NCBI RefSeq assembly: GCF_000264945.2
Contig: NZ_CP013070.1
Span: forward strand, 3,590,323 to 3,654,322
Source of the DNA: Sphingobium indicum B90A
GTDB taxonomy: Bacteria; Pseudomonadota; Alphaproteobacteria; Sphingomonadales; Sphingomonadaceae
Reading direction: 5' to 3'
Length of the DNA stretch: 64,000 nt
Positions 35,459 through 43,633 of this stretch are shown in pieces. The position numbers and the translations under genes are program-made. Below the pieces are notes generated by a model. That model saw only the letters and a list, made by a program, of their open reading frames with translations, made no database searches and had not been told where the DNA came from. Each line of letters begins with the position of its first letter. The stretch's first letter is position 1.

Positions 35459-37573
35459 ATGGCGAAGCGTAGTGGGCGGTTCCATTGGGCGCGGAAAGGG
35501 GCAGTCGCGGCAATCCTGTTCTTCGGCACGGCTGCCCTTGCATTCCAGGGCGAGGGGAGATTGGTTGACGATGCGCGATTGCGCGCGGTGGATCGCGGGT
35601 CGGGCGAGTGGATCGTCCCCGCCGCCGGTTACAGCGAGCAGCGTTTCAGCCCGCACGCGCAGATCAATGTCGATACCGTCAAGCGGCTGGGCCTCGCCTG
35701 GTACGCCGATCTCGGCACCGACCGTGGCGTGGAGGCGACGCCCATCGTCGTCGACCGCATACTCTACAACATCACGCCTTGGAACGTGACCACCGCCTAT
35801 GATGCGGTGACCGGCAGGGAGATCTGGCGCTATGACCCCCAGGTACCGCGCCGCTTTGGCGGCTTCGCTTGCTGCGACATCAATTCCCGAGGCGTCGCGG
35901 CATGGAAGGGGAAGATCTTCATCGCCACCCTCGACGGCCGGTTGATCGCGCTCGACGCCAGGACCGGCAAGCCCATGTGGAGCCAGCAGACGCTCGATCC
36001 GGGTTGGGCCTATACGATCACGGGCGCGCCGCGCGTCTATGACGGCAAGGTCATCATCGGCAACGCCGGCGCCGAGGCGGCCGCGCCCGGTTATGTCTCC
36101 GCTTATGACGCCGAGACCGGCAGGAAGCTCTGGCGCTTCAACATCGTCCCCGGCGATCCCGCCAAGGGCTACAAAAGCAAGGCCGAGGCGATGGCCGCCA
36201 AGACCTGGAAGGGCGAATGGTGGAAGCAGGGTGGCGGCGGCACCGCATGGGACAGCTTCGCCTACGATCCGGAAGCGCGGCTGGTCTATATCGGCACCGG
36301 CAATGGCGGCCCCTGGGCGCAAGCGGTGCGTAGCCCGGGCGGCGGCGACAATCTCTTCCTGTCCTCGATCGTCGCGGTGAATGTCGATACCGGCGCTTAT
36401 GTCTGGCACTATCAGGAAACGCCGGGCGACGAATGGGACTATACCGCGACCCAGTCGATCATCCTCGCGGACATGAAGTTCGGCGGGCGGAACCGCAAGG
36501 TGCTGCTGCACGCGCCGAAGAACGGCTTCTTCTACGTGCTCGACCGCCGCACCGGAGAGCTGCTTTCGGCCGAACCCTATGTGCCCGGCATTACCTGGGC
36601 CAAGGGCATCGACAGGAAAACCGGCCGCCCGATCGTGAATCCAGAGGCGCGCTACGGCGAGACGCCGGTGCTGGTATCGCCGAGCGCCGGCGGCGGGCAT
36701 AACTGGAACCCGATGGCCTATAGTCCGAAGACGGGCCTCGCCTATTTCCCGGTGCTCCAGAGCGCGATGACATATGCGTTCGATCCGAACTTCAAGGTTC
36801 AGCCCGGTGAGATGCACCAGCTTGGCATCGCCTCCACAGGTCATGAGGAACTGCGCAAGCGCCACGCCGCGGAGATCGCGGCGATGACGAAGGTCTGGCT
36901 CACCGCCTGGGATCCGGTGAAGCAGAAGGAAGTCTGGCGCGTGCCATACGCGCGCCGCGGCAGCGGTGGCGCGCTGGTGACGGGCGGCAACCTGGTCTTC
37001 CAGGGGACGATAGACGCCAATTTCGCTGCCTATCGGGCAGACACCGGCGCGAAGCTTTGGGAGATGCCGGTCCGGCAGGTGCCGATCGCCGGCGCGATGA
37101 GCTATGTCATCGATGACGTGCAATATGTCGCTGTCAACGCCGGCTGGGGCGGCGGCCTCGCCCATGGCCCGAACAGCAACGACTCAGGGATGCGGCTGTC
37201 GACCGCCCGGCTGCTGGTGTTCCGACTGGACGGCAAGGCGACGCTGCCGCCGCTCCCGGTCGCGACCGCCGCCACGGTCGCGGCGCCGCCGCCCGACAGC
37301 GCGCCGGCGGCGCAGGTCGATCGGGGCCGCGCGCTCTACGCCACCAATTGCTCCGGCTGCCATGGCGATGAGGCGCGGGGCGGCATCAAGGACCTGCGCA
37401 AACTGACGCCCGGGACGCGCGCGCAATTCTACGACATCGTGCTGGGCGGCATCCGCGCCGATAACGGCATGGTGAGCTTCGCCGATAAGCTTTCCCGCGC
37501 CGACGCCGAGGCGATCCACGCCTATCTTGTCCATCGCGCCAATCAGGATTGGGACGGCCATGAGGTGAAATGA
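35459..37573 (+). CDS. PQQ-dependent quinohemoprotein alcohol dehydrogenase 2
   Basis: A 704-residue paralogue of the dehydrogenase at 28259, with a signal peptide (GAVAAILFFGTAALAFQ). It has the vicinal disulfide FACCDINSRG near residue 140, GGGGTAWDSFAYDPE, the catalytic context DEWDYTATQSIIL, and a C-terminal heme site (NCSGCHGDEARGG near 635). ATG 35459 is preferred over GTG 35450 because AGGG is then about eight bases upstream. It oxidises an alcohol or aldehyde in the periplasm. Its place after the LigI-like gene ties it to the same pathway. Confidence 0.9.
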   Translation: MAKRSGRFHWARKGAVAAILFFGTAALAFQGEGRLVDDARLRAVDRGSGEWIVPAAGYSEQRFSPHAQINVDTVKRLGLAWYADLGTDRGVEATPIVVDRILYNITPWNVTTAYDAVTGREIWRYDPQVPRRFGGFACCDINSRGVAAWKGKIFIATLDGRLIALDARTGKPMWSQQTLDPGWAYTITGAPRVYDGKVIIGNAGAEAAAPGYVSAYDAETGRKLWRFNIVPGDPAKGYKSKAEAMAAKTWKGEWWKQGGGGTAWDSFAYDPEARLVYIGTGNGGPWAQAVRSPGGGDNLFLSSIVAVNVDTGAYVWHYQETPGDEWDYTATQSIILADMKFGGRNRKVLLHAPKNGFFYVLDRRTGELLSAEPYVPGITWAKGIDRKTGRPIVNPEARYGETPVLVSPSAGGGHNWNPMAYSPKTGLAYFPVLQSAMTYAFDPNFKVQPGEMHQLGIASTGHEELRKRHAAEIAAMTKVWLTAWDPVKQKEVWRVPYARRGSGGALVTGGNLVFQGTIDANFAAYRADTGAKLWEMPVRQVPIAGAMSYVIDDVQYVAVNAGWGGGLAHGPNSNDSGMRLSTARLLVFRLDGKATLPPLPVATAATVAAPPPDSAPAAQVDRGRALYATNCSGCHGDEARGGIKDLRKLTPGTRAQFYDIVLGGIRADNGMVSFADKLSRADAEAIHAYLVHRANQDWDGHEVK

Positions 37574-37668
37574 CGCCCGGGGCAGAGGAATCAGCATGCG
37601 GAGGGTTGATATAGCACATTAAACCATACTAATGACTCAAATATGCTGACTCGGAAGGACGTTCGCCC

Positions 37669-38094
37669 ATGACTGATTCCACACCGCTCTCGGACTTCCG
37701 CCCGGTGCGGAGCGGCCTGATGACCGGGGCGCTGGACGACCTCGCCTCGGTCGGGCTGGCCGGCAGCCGCTGCCGGGCCTGCGGAGAGACGACCCTCGGC
37801 GCCAACACGCTCTGTCCGAATTGCGGCAGCGACGATGTCTTCCCGATCGCGCTCTCCGACGAGGGCAAGGTGTGGACCTACACGGTGGTGCGCTATCGCC
37901 CGCCGGGCGATTACAAGGGCGCGGAACCGTTCCAGCCTTTCGCCATCGGGCTGGTCGAACTGCCCGAAGGGCTGCGCGTCGTGGCGCCCGTGGGCGGCGA
38001 TCCGGATGCTGTGCGCATCGGCATGACGGTGCGGTTCACGGCCCGCGCGCGCGCCGATGGCGTCGTCGAATTCGTCTACAATCCTGCCGCCTAA
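37669..38094 (+). CDS. DUF35 (Zn-ribbon/OB-fold) CoA-binding partner protein
   Basis: A 141-residue protein. The rubredoxin-like zinc ribbon uses Cys35, Cys38, Cys49 and Cys52 (SRCRACGETTLGANTLCPNC), followed by an OB-fold beta barrel (GKVWTYTVVRYRPP through MTVRFTARARADG). DUF35 proteins pair with SCP-x-type thiolases, where they form a hydratase/aldolase or acyl-transfer complex. The thiolase partner starts 10 bases downstream. A promoter-like A/T-rich stretch and the word ACTAATGAC (37628-37636) lie upstream. Confidence 0.85.
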   Translation: MTDSTPLSDFRPVRSGLMTGALDDLASVGLAGSRCRACGETTLGANTLCPNCGSDDVFPIALSDEGKVWTYTVVRYRPPGDYKGAEPFQPFAIGLVELPEGLRVVAPVGGDPDAVRIGMTVRFTARARADGVVEFVYNPAA

Positions 38095-38103
38095 GGAATT
38101 CCC

Positions 38104-39249
38104 ATGAAGGACGTGGTTATCATCGGCGCGGGCATTCATGCCTTCGGCCGTTTCGACAAGACGGCCGAGGAGATCGGCTCCCACGCGGCGCGCATGGCGC
38201 TGGCGGACGCGGGGCTGGCCTGGTCGGACATCCAGGCTTCCTATCTTTCGCGCATGTACCTGCCGGCGACATCCGGCGCGCGCATTCTGCGCAAGCTGGG
38301 TGGCACGGACATGCCGATTGTCGATATCGAGGCGGCCTGCGCCAGCGGCGGCGCGGCGCTTCGCCAGGGCGTGCTGGCGATCCGGTCCGGCGAGTGCGAC
38401 GTGGTGATGGTGCTGGGCGCGGAGAAGATGCCGCGCGGCTTCATGGATCCGCGCATGATCTACGCCGACTGGCAGATCGAGATGGGGCTATCGCTGAATC
38501 CGTCCTACTGGTCGATGCGCGCGATGCGCCACATGCACGAATATGGCACCACCGATTTGCAGATCGCCAAGATCGCCTACAAGAACCACCGCAACAGCGT
38601 CCACAATCCCAACGCGATGTATCGCAAGGAATTCAGCCTGGAGGAGATTCTTGGCTCGCCGCTCGTGTGCGATCCGATCCGCCGGCTGGAAATCTGCGCG
38701 CCGGACGATGGCGCCGCGGCGGTCGTGATCGCGTCCGCGGATTATGCCCGCAAGATCGGCGCACGCGCGCCGATCACCATCGCCGGCAGCGTCCACACCA
38801 TCGCGCGCTATTCGGCCGATTTCCGCTGCCCCGCCGACAGCATGAGCGCCACCGCCAATAATGAGGGCCCGACCGAGGTGACCGCCCGCAAGGCCTATGA
38901 GCAGGCCGGGCTTGGCGCGGAGGATGTCGATTGCTTCGAGGTGCAGGACACCGACGCCTTTTGCGAGCTGGAGATATATGAGGAACTGCAGATGTGCCCG
39001 GTCGGCGAGGGCGGGCGCCTGATCGACGAGGGCGTCACCGAGATCACCGGCAAGCATCCGGTGAACATGAGCGGCGGCCTCATCAGCAAGGGCGAGCCGG
39101 TCGGCGCATCGCATCTCGGCCAGGTGGTGGAGATCGTCTCCCAACTGCGCGGCGAATCCGGCGCGCGGCAGGTGGAGGGTGCCAGGGTCGGCCTCGCCCA
39201 TGTGCTGGGCGCGGGCGGCAATTGCGCCATCACCATCCTGCGGAAGTGA
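38104..39249 (+). CDS. SCP-x-type thiolase
   Basis: A 381-residue thiolase-fold protein. The nucleophile is Cys79 in DIEAACASGGAAL, and a second conserved cysteine (Cys374) lies in GAGGNCAITIL. The usual catalytic His in the GHPxGA motif is replaced: the text is NMSGGLISKGEPVGASHLGQ, giving Glu331. This could mean a retro-aldol or acyl-transfer enzyme rather than a standard thiolase, as in DUF35-paired proteins of steroid side-chain degradation. It is 10 bases after DUF35 and 2 bases before the hydratase gene, so it is tightly operonic. Confidence 0.85.
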   Translation: MKDVVIIGAGIHAFGRFDKTAEEIGSHAARMALADAGLAWSDIQASYLSRMYLPATSGARILRKLGGTDMPIVDIEAACASGGAALRQGVLAIRSGECDVVMVLGAEKMPRGFMDPRMIYADWQIEMGLSLNPSYWSMRAMRHMHEYGTTDLQIAKIAYKNHRNSVHNPNAMYRKEFSLEEILGSPLVCDPIRRLEICAPDDGAAAVVIASADYARKIGARAPITIAGSVHTIARYSADFRCPADSMSATANNEGPTEVTARKAYEQAGLGAEDVDCFEVQDTDAFCELEIYEELQMCPVGEGGRLIDEGVTEITGKHPVNMSGGLISKGEPVGASHLGQVVEIVSQLRGESGARQVEGARVGLAHVLGAGGNCAITILRK

Positions 39250-39251
39250 CC

Positions 39252-40043
39252 ATGGCCGAGGCGGCCTCCCCTATCCTGTTCGAGCGTCGGGGGGCGGTCG
39301 GCTGGCTGATGTTCGACCGTCCGGCCCGGCGCAACGCGATCGACGCGGCGACCCACCTTGCGTTGCGCGAGGCGCTGACGGCGGTCGAGGCGGACCGGGC
39401 TATCCGCGCACTGGTGATCACCGGCGCGGGCGGGGCGTTCTGCAGCGGTCAGGATCTGGCCGAACGTCGCGACATGCTCGCCGAGGGAGAGGTGGATCTC
39501 CAGGCCTCGCTGGTCGAGAATTACAGCCCGCTGATCCGCCGGCTGATCGCGCTGCCGATGCCGGTGATAGCCGCGGTAGGCGGCGTGGCGGCGGGGGCGG
39601 GCGTGGGGCTGGTGCTTGCGGCGGACATCGTGCTCGCCGGTGCTTCGGCGCGCTTCCAGCTGCCATTCGTCAAGGTCGGTCTCGGCCCCGATTGCGGGCT
39701 GAGCTGGACATTGGCGCGGCAGGTCGGGCTCAATCGGGCACTGGCGCTGCTGCTCACCGGCGACGCCTTCGACGCGGACGAGGCCTTCGCCTGGGGACTG
39801 GTGTCCCGCGTCTGCCCGGACGAGGCGCTCGCCGCCGAGGCGGAGGCGCTGGCGGCGCGGCTGGCCAGGGGTCCGCGCGCCGCGATAGCCGCGATCAAGC
39901 GCAGTGTGCGCGAGGCGGCCGACCAGACGCTCGACGAGGCGCTCGCCGCCGAAGCGATCATGCAGGGCGGGCTGGGTCGCGATCCCGATTATCGGGAGGC
40001 GGTCATCGCCTTCACATCGAAACGCGAACCCCGGTTCCGCTGA
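39252..40043 (+). CDS. Enoyl-CoA hydratase/isomerase (PaaG-like)
   Basis: A 263-residue crotonase-fold protein. The oxyanion-hole segments are [12 protein letters not shown] near residue 65 and [21 protein letters not shown] near 115, with Asp/Glu candidates in [13 protein letters not shown]. The SGQDL motif and the shape of the second loop resemble PaaG-type ring 1,2-epoxyphenylacetyl-CoA isomerases as well as short-chain hydratases. An open frame extends far upstream; ATG 39252, two bases after the thiolase stop, is the natural start. Confidence 0.85.
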   Translation: MAEAASPILFERRGAVGWLMFDRPARRNAIDAATHLALREALTAVEADRAIRALVITGAGGAFCSGQDLAERRDMLAEGEVDLQASLVENYSPLIRRLIALPMPVIAAVGGVAAGAGVGLVLAADIVLAGASARFQLPFVKVGLGPDCGLSWTLARQVGLNRALALLLTGDAFDADEAFAWGLVSRVCPDEALAAEAEALAARLARGPRAAIAAIKRSVREAADQTLDEALAAEAIMQGGLGRDPDYREAVIAFTSKREPRFR

Positions 40044-40063
40044 TAACCGCTCCGGAGAACGAC

Positions 40064-42028
40064 ATGGCCTTCGCCAGCGAGGTTGCCTCCTTTTCCATTC
40101 GCGAAGGCATCGGCGAGTGTGTGGTCGATGCGCCGCCGGTCAACGCGCTCGGACGCGACGTGCGACAGGCGCTGCTGGACGCGGTCGCCGAGGCGGCCGC
40201 TGATCCCGTCGTGGAGGCGCTGGTGATCCGCTGCGCCGGCCGCACCTTTTTCGCGGGCGCCGATATCCGTGAGTTCGGCAAGCCGCCGCTTCCGCCTAGC
40301 CTGCCGGAGGTGATCGCCGCGATCGAGGACAGCGCCAAGCCCATTATCGCCGCGATCCACGGTACGGCGCTTGGCGGCGGGCTGGAGGTGGCGCTCGGCG
40401 CACATCGGCGGATTGCGGTTTCCTCCGCCCGATTTGGGCTGCCCGAAGTCAAGCTTGGGCTGTTGCCGGGGGCGGGTGGCACACAGCGCCTGCCGCGTCT
40501 GGTCGGCGTGGGGAAAGCGCTGGCGATGATCGTCGGCGGCGATCCGATCAGTGCCGAAGAAGCGTTGGAAGCGGGTCTGCTCGACCGCAAGGTCGCCGAC
40601 GGAACGCTGATCGAGGCGGCGCGGCAGTTCGCGCGCGAGGCCGCCGGCGAAGGCGCGCCGGTCCGCACGCGGGATCTTCCAGTGGCTGATCCCGACCGCG
40701 TCGACACCGTCTTAGACGAATATGGGAACGCCAATCCGCGGCGCTTCGGCGGTCAGGACGCCCCCGCCGCTTGCGTCGAGGTGATCCGAAAGGGCCTGCG
40801 CGTGCCTTTCGACGAGGCGCTGGCGTTGGAACGCGCGGCCTTCACGCGGCTGCGCGACGGCGCGCAATCCGCCGCGCTCCGCCATGTCTTCTTCGCCGAG
40901 CGGGAGGTATCCAAGGTCGCGGGAATCGACGCCGACACGCCGCGCCTTCCGATCGATCGGGCCGGCGTGATCGGCGCGGGGACGATGGGCAGGGGCATCG
41001 CCATGGCCCTGCTCGCCGCCGGTCTGCCGGTGGTGCTGGTGGAGCAGCGGCGGGAAGCGCTCGACGCCGGTCTGGCGGCGGTGCGCGACCTGATCGCGCG
41101 CGCGGTGAAGGGCGGCCGCATGGACCGGGCGTCGGCGGACGCGGCCAGCGCCCGGCTTACCGGATCGCTCTCCTACGATGATCTCGCCGAGGTCGATCTG
41201 GTGATCGAGGCCGCGTTCGAAACGATGGAGGTCAAGCAGGTGATCTTCCGCGCGCTTGACGGCGTCGCGAAGCCGACGGCGATCCTCGCGACGAACACCT
41301 CCTATCTCGATGTTGACGCGATCGCCGCTTGCACATCCCGGCCAGAGCAGGTGCTCGGTCTGCATTTCTTCTCGCCCGCCAACATCATGAAGCTGCTGGA
41401 GATCGTTCGCGGAGCGCGGACCTCGCCGCAGGTGCTCGCGACCGCGCTTGATCTGGCCAAGCGGCTCGGCAAGATCGCGGTCGTCGCCGGCAATGCCCAT
41501 GGCTTCATCGGCAACCGCATGCTGATGGTGCGCCGCCTCGCTGCCGAGGCGATGGCGCTGGAGGGGGCGAGTCCCTACGCGATCGATCGTGTGCTGGTGG
41601 CGTTTGGCATGCCGATGGGGCCGTTTCGGATCGGTGACCTTGCCGGTCTCGACCTCGGCTGGACGCCCGAGACCTCCACCGGCTCGACCATCCGCGAACG
41701 GCTGAACGAACGCGGCCGGCGCGGGCAGAAGGTTGGCGCCGGTTTCTACGATTATGACGACGAGGGCCGGGCCAGGCCCTCGCCCGAAGTGGAGCGGATC
41801 ATCGCCGAACTCGCCGCCGACAAAGGTATCCCGCAGCGCGACTGGAGCGATGAGGCGATACTCGCCGGCCTGCTCGATCCGATGATCGAGGAAGGCCGCC
41901 GGATCGTGGCCGAGGGCATCGCCCAGCGCGCCTCCGACGTCGATATGGTGTGGGTGCATGGCTATGGCTGGCCGCGCTGGCGTGGCGGGCCGCTCTATTA
42001 CGCCGACCATCGGGGAAAGGCCGGATGA
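40064..42028 (+). CDS. FadB-like bifunctional enoyl-CoA hydratase / 3-hydroxyacyl-CoA dehydrogenase
   Basis: A 654-residue fusion. Residues 1-270 are a crotonase domain ([53 protein letters not shown], with the two catalytic glutamates in place). From about residue 298 the dehydrogenase follows: NAD motif [20 protein letters not shown], then [32 protein letters not shown] and the C-terminal [11 protein letters not shown]. It performs hydration and oxidation in beta-oxidation-type chain shortening. The start has GGAG upstream; the longer frame from 39179 overlaps the hydratase gene and is rejected. Confidence 0.92.
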   Translation: MAFASEVASFSIREGIGECVVDAPPVNALGRDVRQALLDAVAEAAADPVVEALVIRCAGRTFFAGADIREFGKPPLPPSLPEVIAAIEDSAKPIIAAIHGTALGGGLEVALGAHRRIAVSSARFGLPEVKLGLLPGAGGTQRLPRLVGVGKALAMIVGGDPISAEEALEAGLLDRKVADGTLIEAARQFAREAAGEGAPVRTRDLPVADPDRVDTVLDEYGNANPRRFGGQDAPAACVEVIRKGLRVPFDEALALERAAFTRLRDGAQSAALRHVFFAEREVSKVAGIDADTPRLPIDRAGVIGAGTMGRGIAMALLAAGLPVVLVEQRREALDAGLAAVRDLIARAVKGGRMDRASADAASARLTGSLSYDDLAEVDLVIEAAFETMEVKQVIFRALDGVAKPTAILATNTSYLDVDAIAACTSRPEQVLGLHFFSPANIMKLLEIVRGARTSPQVLATALDLAKRLGKIAVVAGNAHGFIGNRMLMVRRLAAEAMALEGASPYAIDRVLVAFGMPMGPFRIGDLAGLDLGWTPETSTGSTIRERLNERGRRGQKVGAGFYDYDDEGRARPSPEVERIIAELAADKGIPQRDWSDEAILAGLLDPMIEEGRRIVAEGIAQRASDVDMVWVHGYGWPRWRGGPLYYADHRGKAG

Positions 42029-42136
42029 CGCACGCTATATCTGTGATGCGATCCGGCCTCTCCCTGATGGTCGGCTGAACGGTGCCGGCGTCGGTCAGGG
42101 CATCGCCTTGCTGCTCAGAACGGGTCTGACGGATCG

Positions 42137-42919
42137 TCAGCCGAAGCGGCCTTCGGGCGCCAGCGCGATGAACTCGTCGACATAATAAAGCTGGTGCGCG
42201 TGGAAAAAGTGGAGCCGCGCGCCTACCGTGGCGTGGATCGCCCGGCTGGCCGCCTCGAACGCTGGCCAGTCGGTCCACCACAATTGGGCATAGCCGTCCC
42301 AGGGCAGATCGGGCAGGCGAGGCCCCGCGCGCATGTTCAGTACATAGCCGGCGAGTCCCGGCTGATTGGCCGCTTCCTTGGCGTGGACGGTCCGCCACTC
42401 CCGGAAGAACTGGTCCTCGGTCGTGCCGGGATTCCGTCCGACCAGGCCGATGCGCTTGGCGTTGCCTGTTTTGGGGTAGGGAATCCGGATGGGCACTTCC
42501 CGCGTGAACAACCCCATCGGATCGCCCGCCGCAAAGCGCGGCAGGTCGTCCGCCAGCGCGCCGATCAGCTGCTCGTCCGCAGCGCCAAAGGCATGAGTGT
42601 ACGCCGCCTCGTCCGCGAACCACATTTCGATGATGCCGTCATGCGGGGCGTCCGGCGATCGTTCGCGGATCACCCGGTTGAAAATGAGGCCGCGCAGACC
42701 CTTCAGTCCGAGCAGAAGCGGCGCGCGTTCCTTCTCCCAATGGGCGAGGAAGGCGTCCGGCGTCATTCCGGGCGCGCGCCGGAGGAATTCTGTGCATTTG
42801 AACAGACGGCCATCGGGCGCGGCGGCCAGGAGGCGGCCGGGCAAGGCGCCCGCCAGTCCCGTCGCCAGCGCGCCGCCGATCAGCGCCCGACGCTCCATCC
42901 CATGCCGCATGCTGTTCAC
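42137..42919 (-). CDS. Tat-exported protein with tandem EthD-like domains 1
   Basis: About 260 residues. The leader MERRALIGGALATGLAGALP resembles a twin-arginine signal, ending near AAA. Two EthD-like repeats follow: FLRRAPGMTPDAFLAHWEKE...(about residues 45-125) and LVGRNPGTTEDQFFREWRTV...(about 160-250). GTG 42919 is chosen because AGGAG lies six bases upstream; ATG 42910 or 42898 are alternatives. It converges with the FadB-like gene. It is paralogous to the gene at 46462 in leader and tandem layout. The function is unknown; periplasmic location alongside the PQQ enzymes is inferred. Confidence 0.7.
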   Translation of the reverse strand: MNSMRHGMERRALIGGALATGLAGALPGRLLAAAPDGRLFKCTEFLRRAPGMTPDAFLAHWEKERAPLLLGLKGLRGLIFNRVIRERSPDAPHDGIIEMWFADEAAYTHAFGAADEQLIGALADDLPRFAAGDPMGLFTREVPIRIPYPKTGNAKRIGLVGRNPGTTEDQFFREWRTVHAKEAANQPGLAGYVLNMRAGPRLPDLPWDGYAQLWWTDWPAFEAASRAIHATVGARLHFFHAHQLYYVDEFIALAPEGRFG

Positions 42920-43633
42920 GCCCACTCCTCAGCCGCCCACTTTCCGACGTTTACACTAATGACCTAATTTATTAGCTTATCAAAAGCATCCTGGCTAGAT
43001 GCCCTCTGACCCTTGGGCAGCGTGGACAAATTCGAGCATCGCCCCGGCTAAGTGATTTAAACGGAGAGCGGACCTCTTTAATCCTCCCCATCGGGAGATG
43101 GGGAGGGGGACCGGCCGAAGGCTGGTGGAGGGGAAGGGGCACGACCTCCGATTTCCCCTCCACCACCGCTTTCAGCGGCGGTCCCTCTCTCCACGCTGCG
43201 CGCAGGGAGGATTGACGCTCACCATTGGCCATTCGCCGATATTTCGAATTTGTCCATGCGGCTTAAGAGTCTTCCAGGGATTGGAAGCTTGCGCGGCGAG
43301 ATGTCCTTGCGCTTGGCGCCTGCGCCGCCATCCCGACTTCGATGCTCTCCGCCGCCGCTGCGGCACCCACCTATATGGGCAGCATTATATGTTCGTGACG
43401 CAGGCATGTCTTCGTGCCGCCCAGACGCCGCAGGCTGAAGATCATGACGCTGATCTCGCGCCGCCCGGCGTGACGCGTGAGGATTTCGTGTAGCTGCGCT
43501 ATGGTCCACCATGTTTTCGTCCCTCTGCCCATCTGACTGGTGGGTCGACTCGCTGGAGAATGATTGACCAGCTCATAAAGTATGATAGACTGACCTATAG
43601 AAAATAAAACCGGAAACACAGAGAGGGCTCTTA
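42920..43633. other. 714-bp gene-free region holding a repeat module
   Basis: From left: the A/T-rich promoter region of the Tat-exported gene (ACTAATGAC at 42955-42963, TTATTAGC near 42971); the repeat module at 43018-43263; about 240 bases with only short, low-quality frames; and the A/T-rich promoter region of the TonB receptor gene with GATAGACTG (43584-43592). A minus-strand frame at 43371-43560 reads AQLHEILTRHAGRREISVMI and beyond; it may be a degenerate gene piece but no family is recognised. Confidence 0.5.
43018..43263. repeat. Nested inverted repeat (module copy 3, different inner cassette)
   Basis: The outer arms CGTGGACAAATTCGA (43021-43035) and TCGAATTTGTCCATG (43244-43258) pair with one mismatch and match the outer arms of copies 1 and 2. 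The right flank CATTGGCCATTCGCCGATAT also resembles them. The inner part is not the CCCCGG palindrome of the other copies but the CCTCCCCATCGGG/GGTGGAGGGGAA block also found at 6292-6471. The outer frame therefore carries interchangeable inner cassettes. Confidence 0.7.

Noticed and set aside
34559..37165. 868-codon minus-strand open frame spanning the LigI-like and PQQ dehydrogenase genes
   Set aside because: It crosses two well-supported genes on the opposite strand and shows no recognisable domain.
39179..40063. Upstream extension of the FadB-like frame to give 949 residues
   Set aside because: The extension lies wholly inside the enoyl-CoA hydratase gene in another frame and has arginine/glycine-rich shadow composition; the ATG at 40064 has its own ribosome binding site.
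43371..43560. Small minus-strand gene upstream of TonB receptor 1
   Set aside because: There is no ribosome binding site, no recognisable family and the adjacent frames are equally open; at best it is a degraded remnant.
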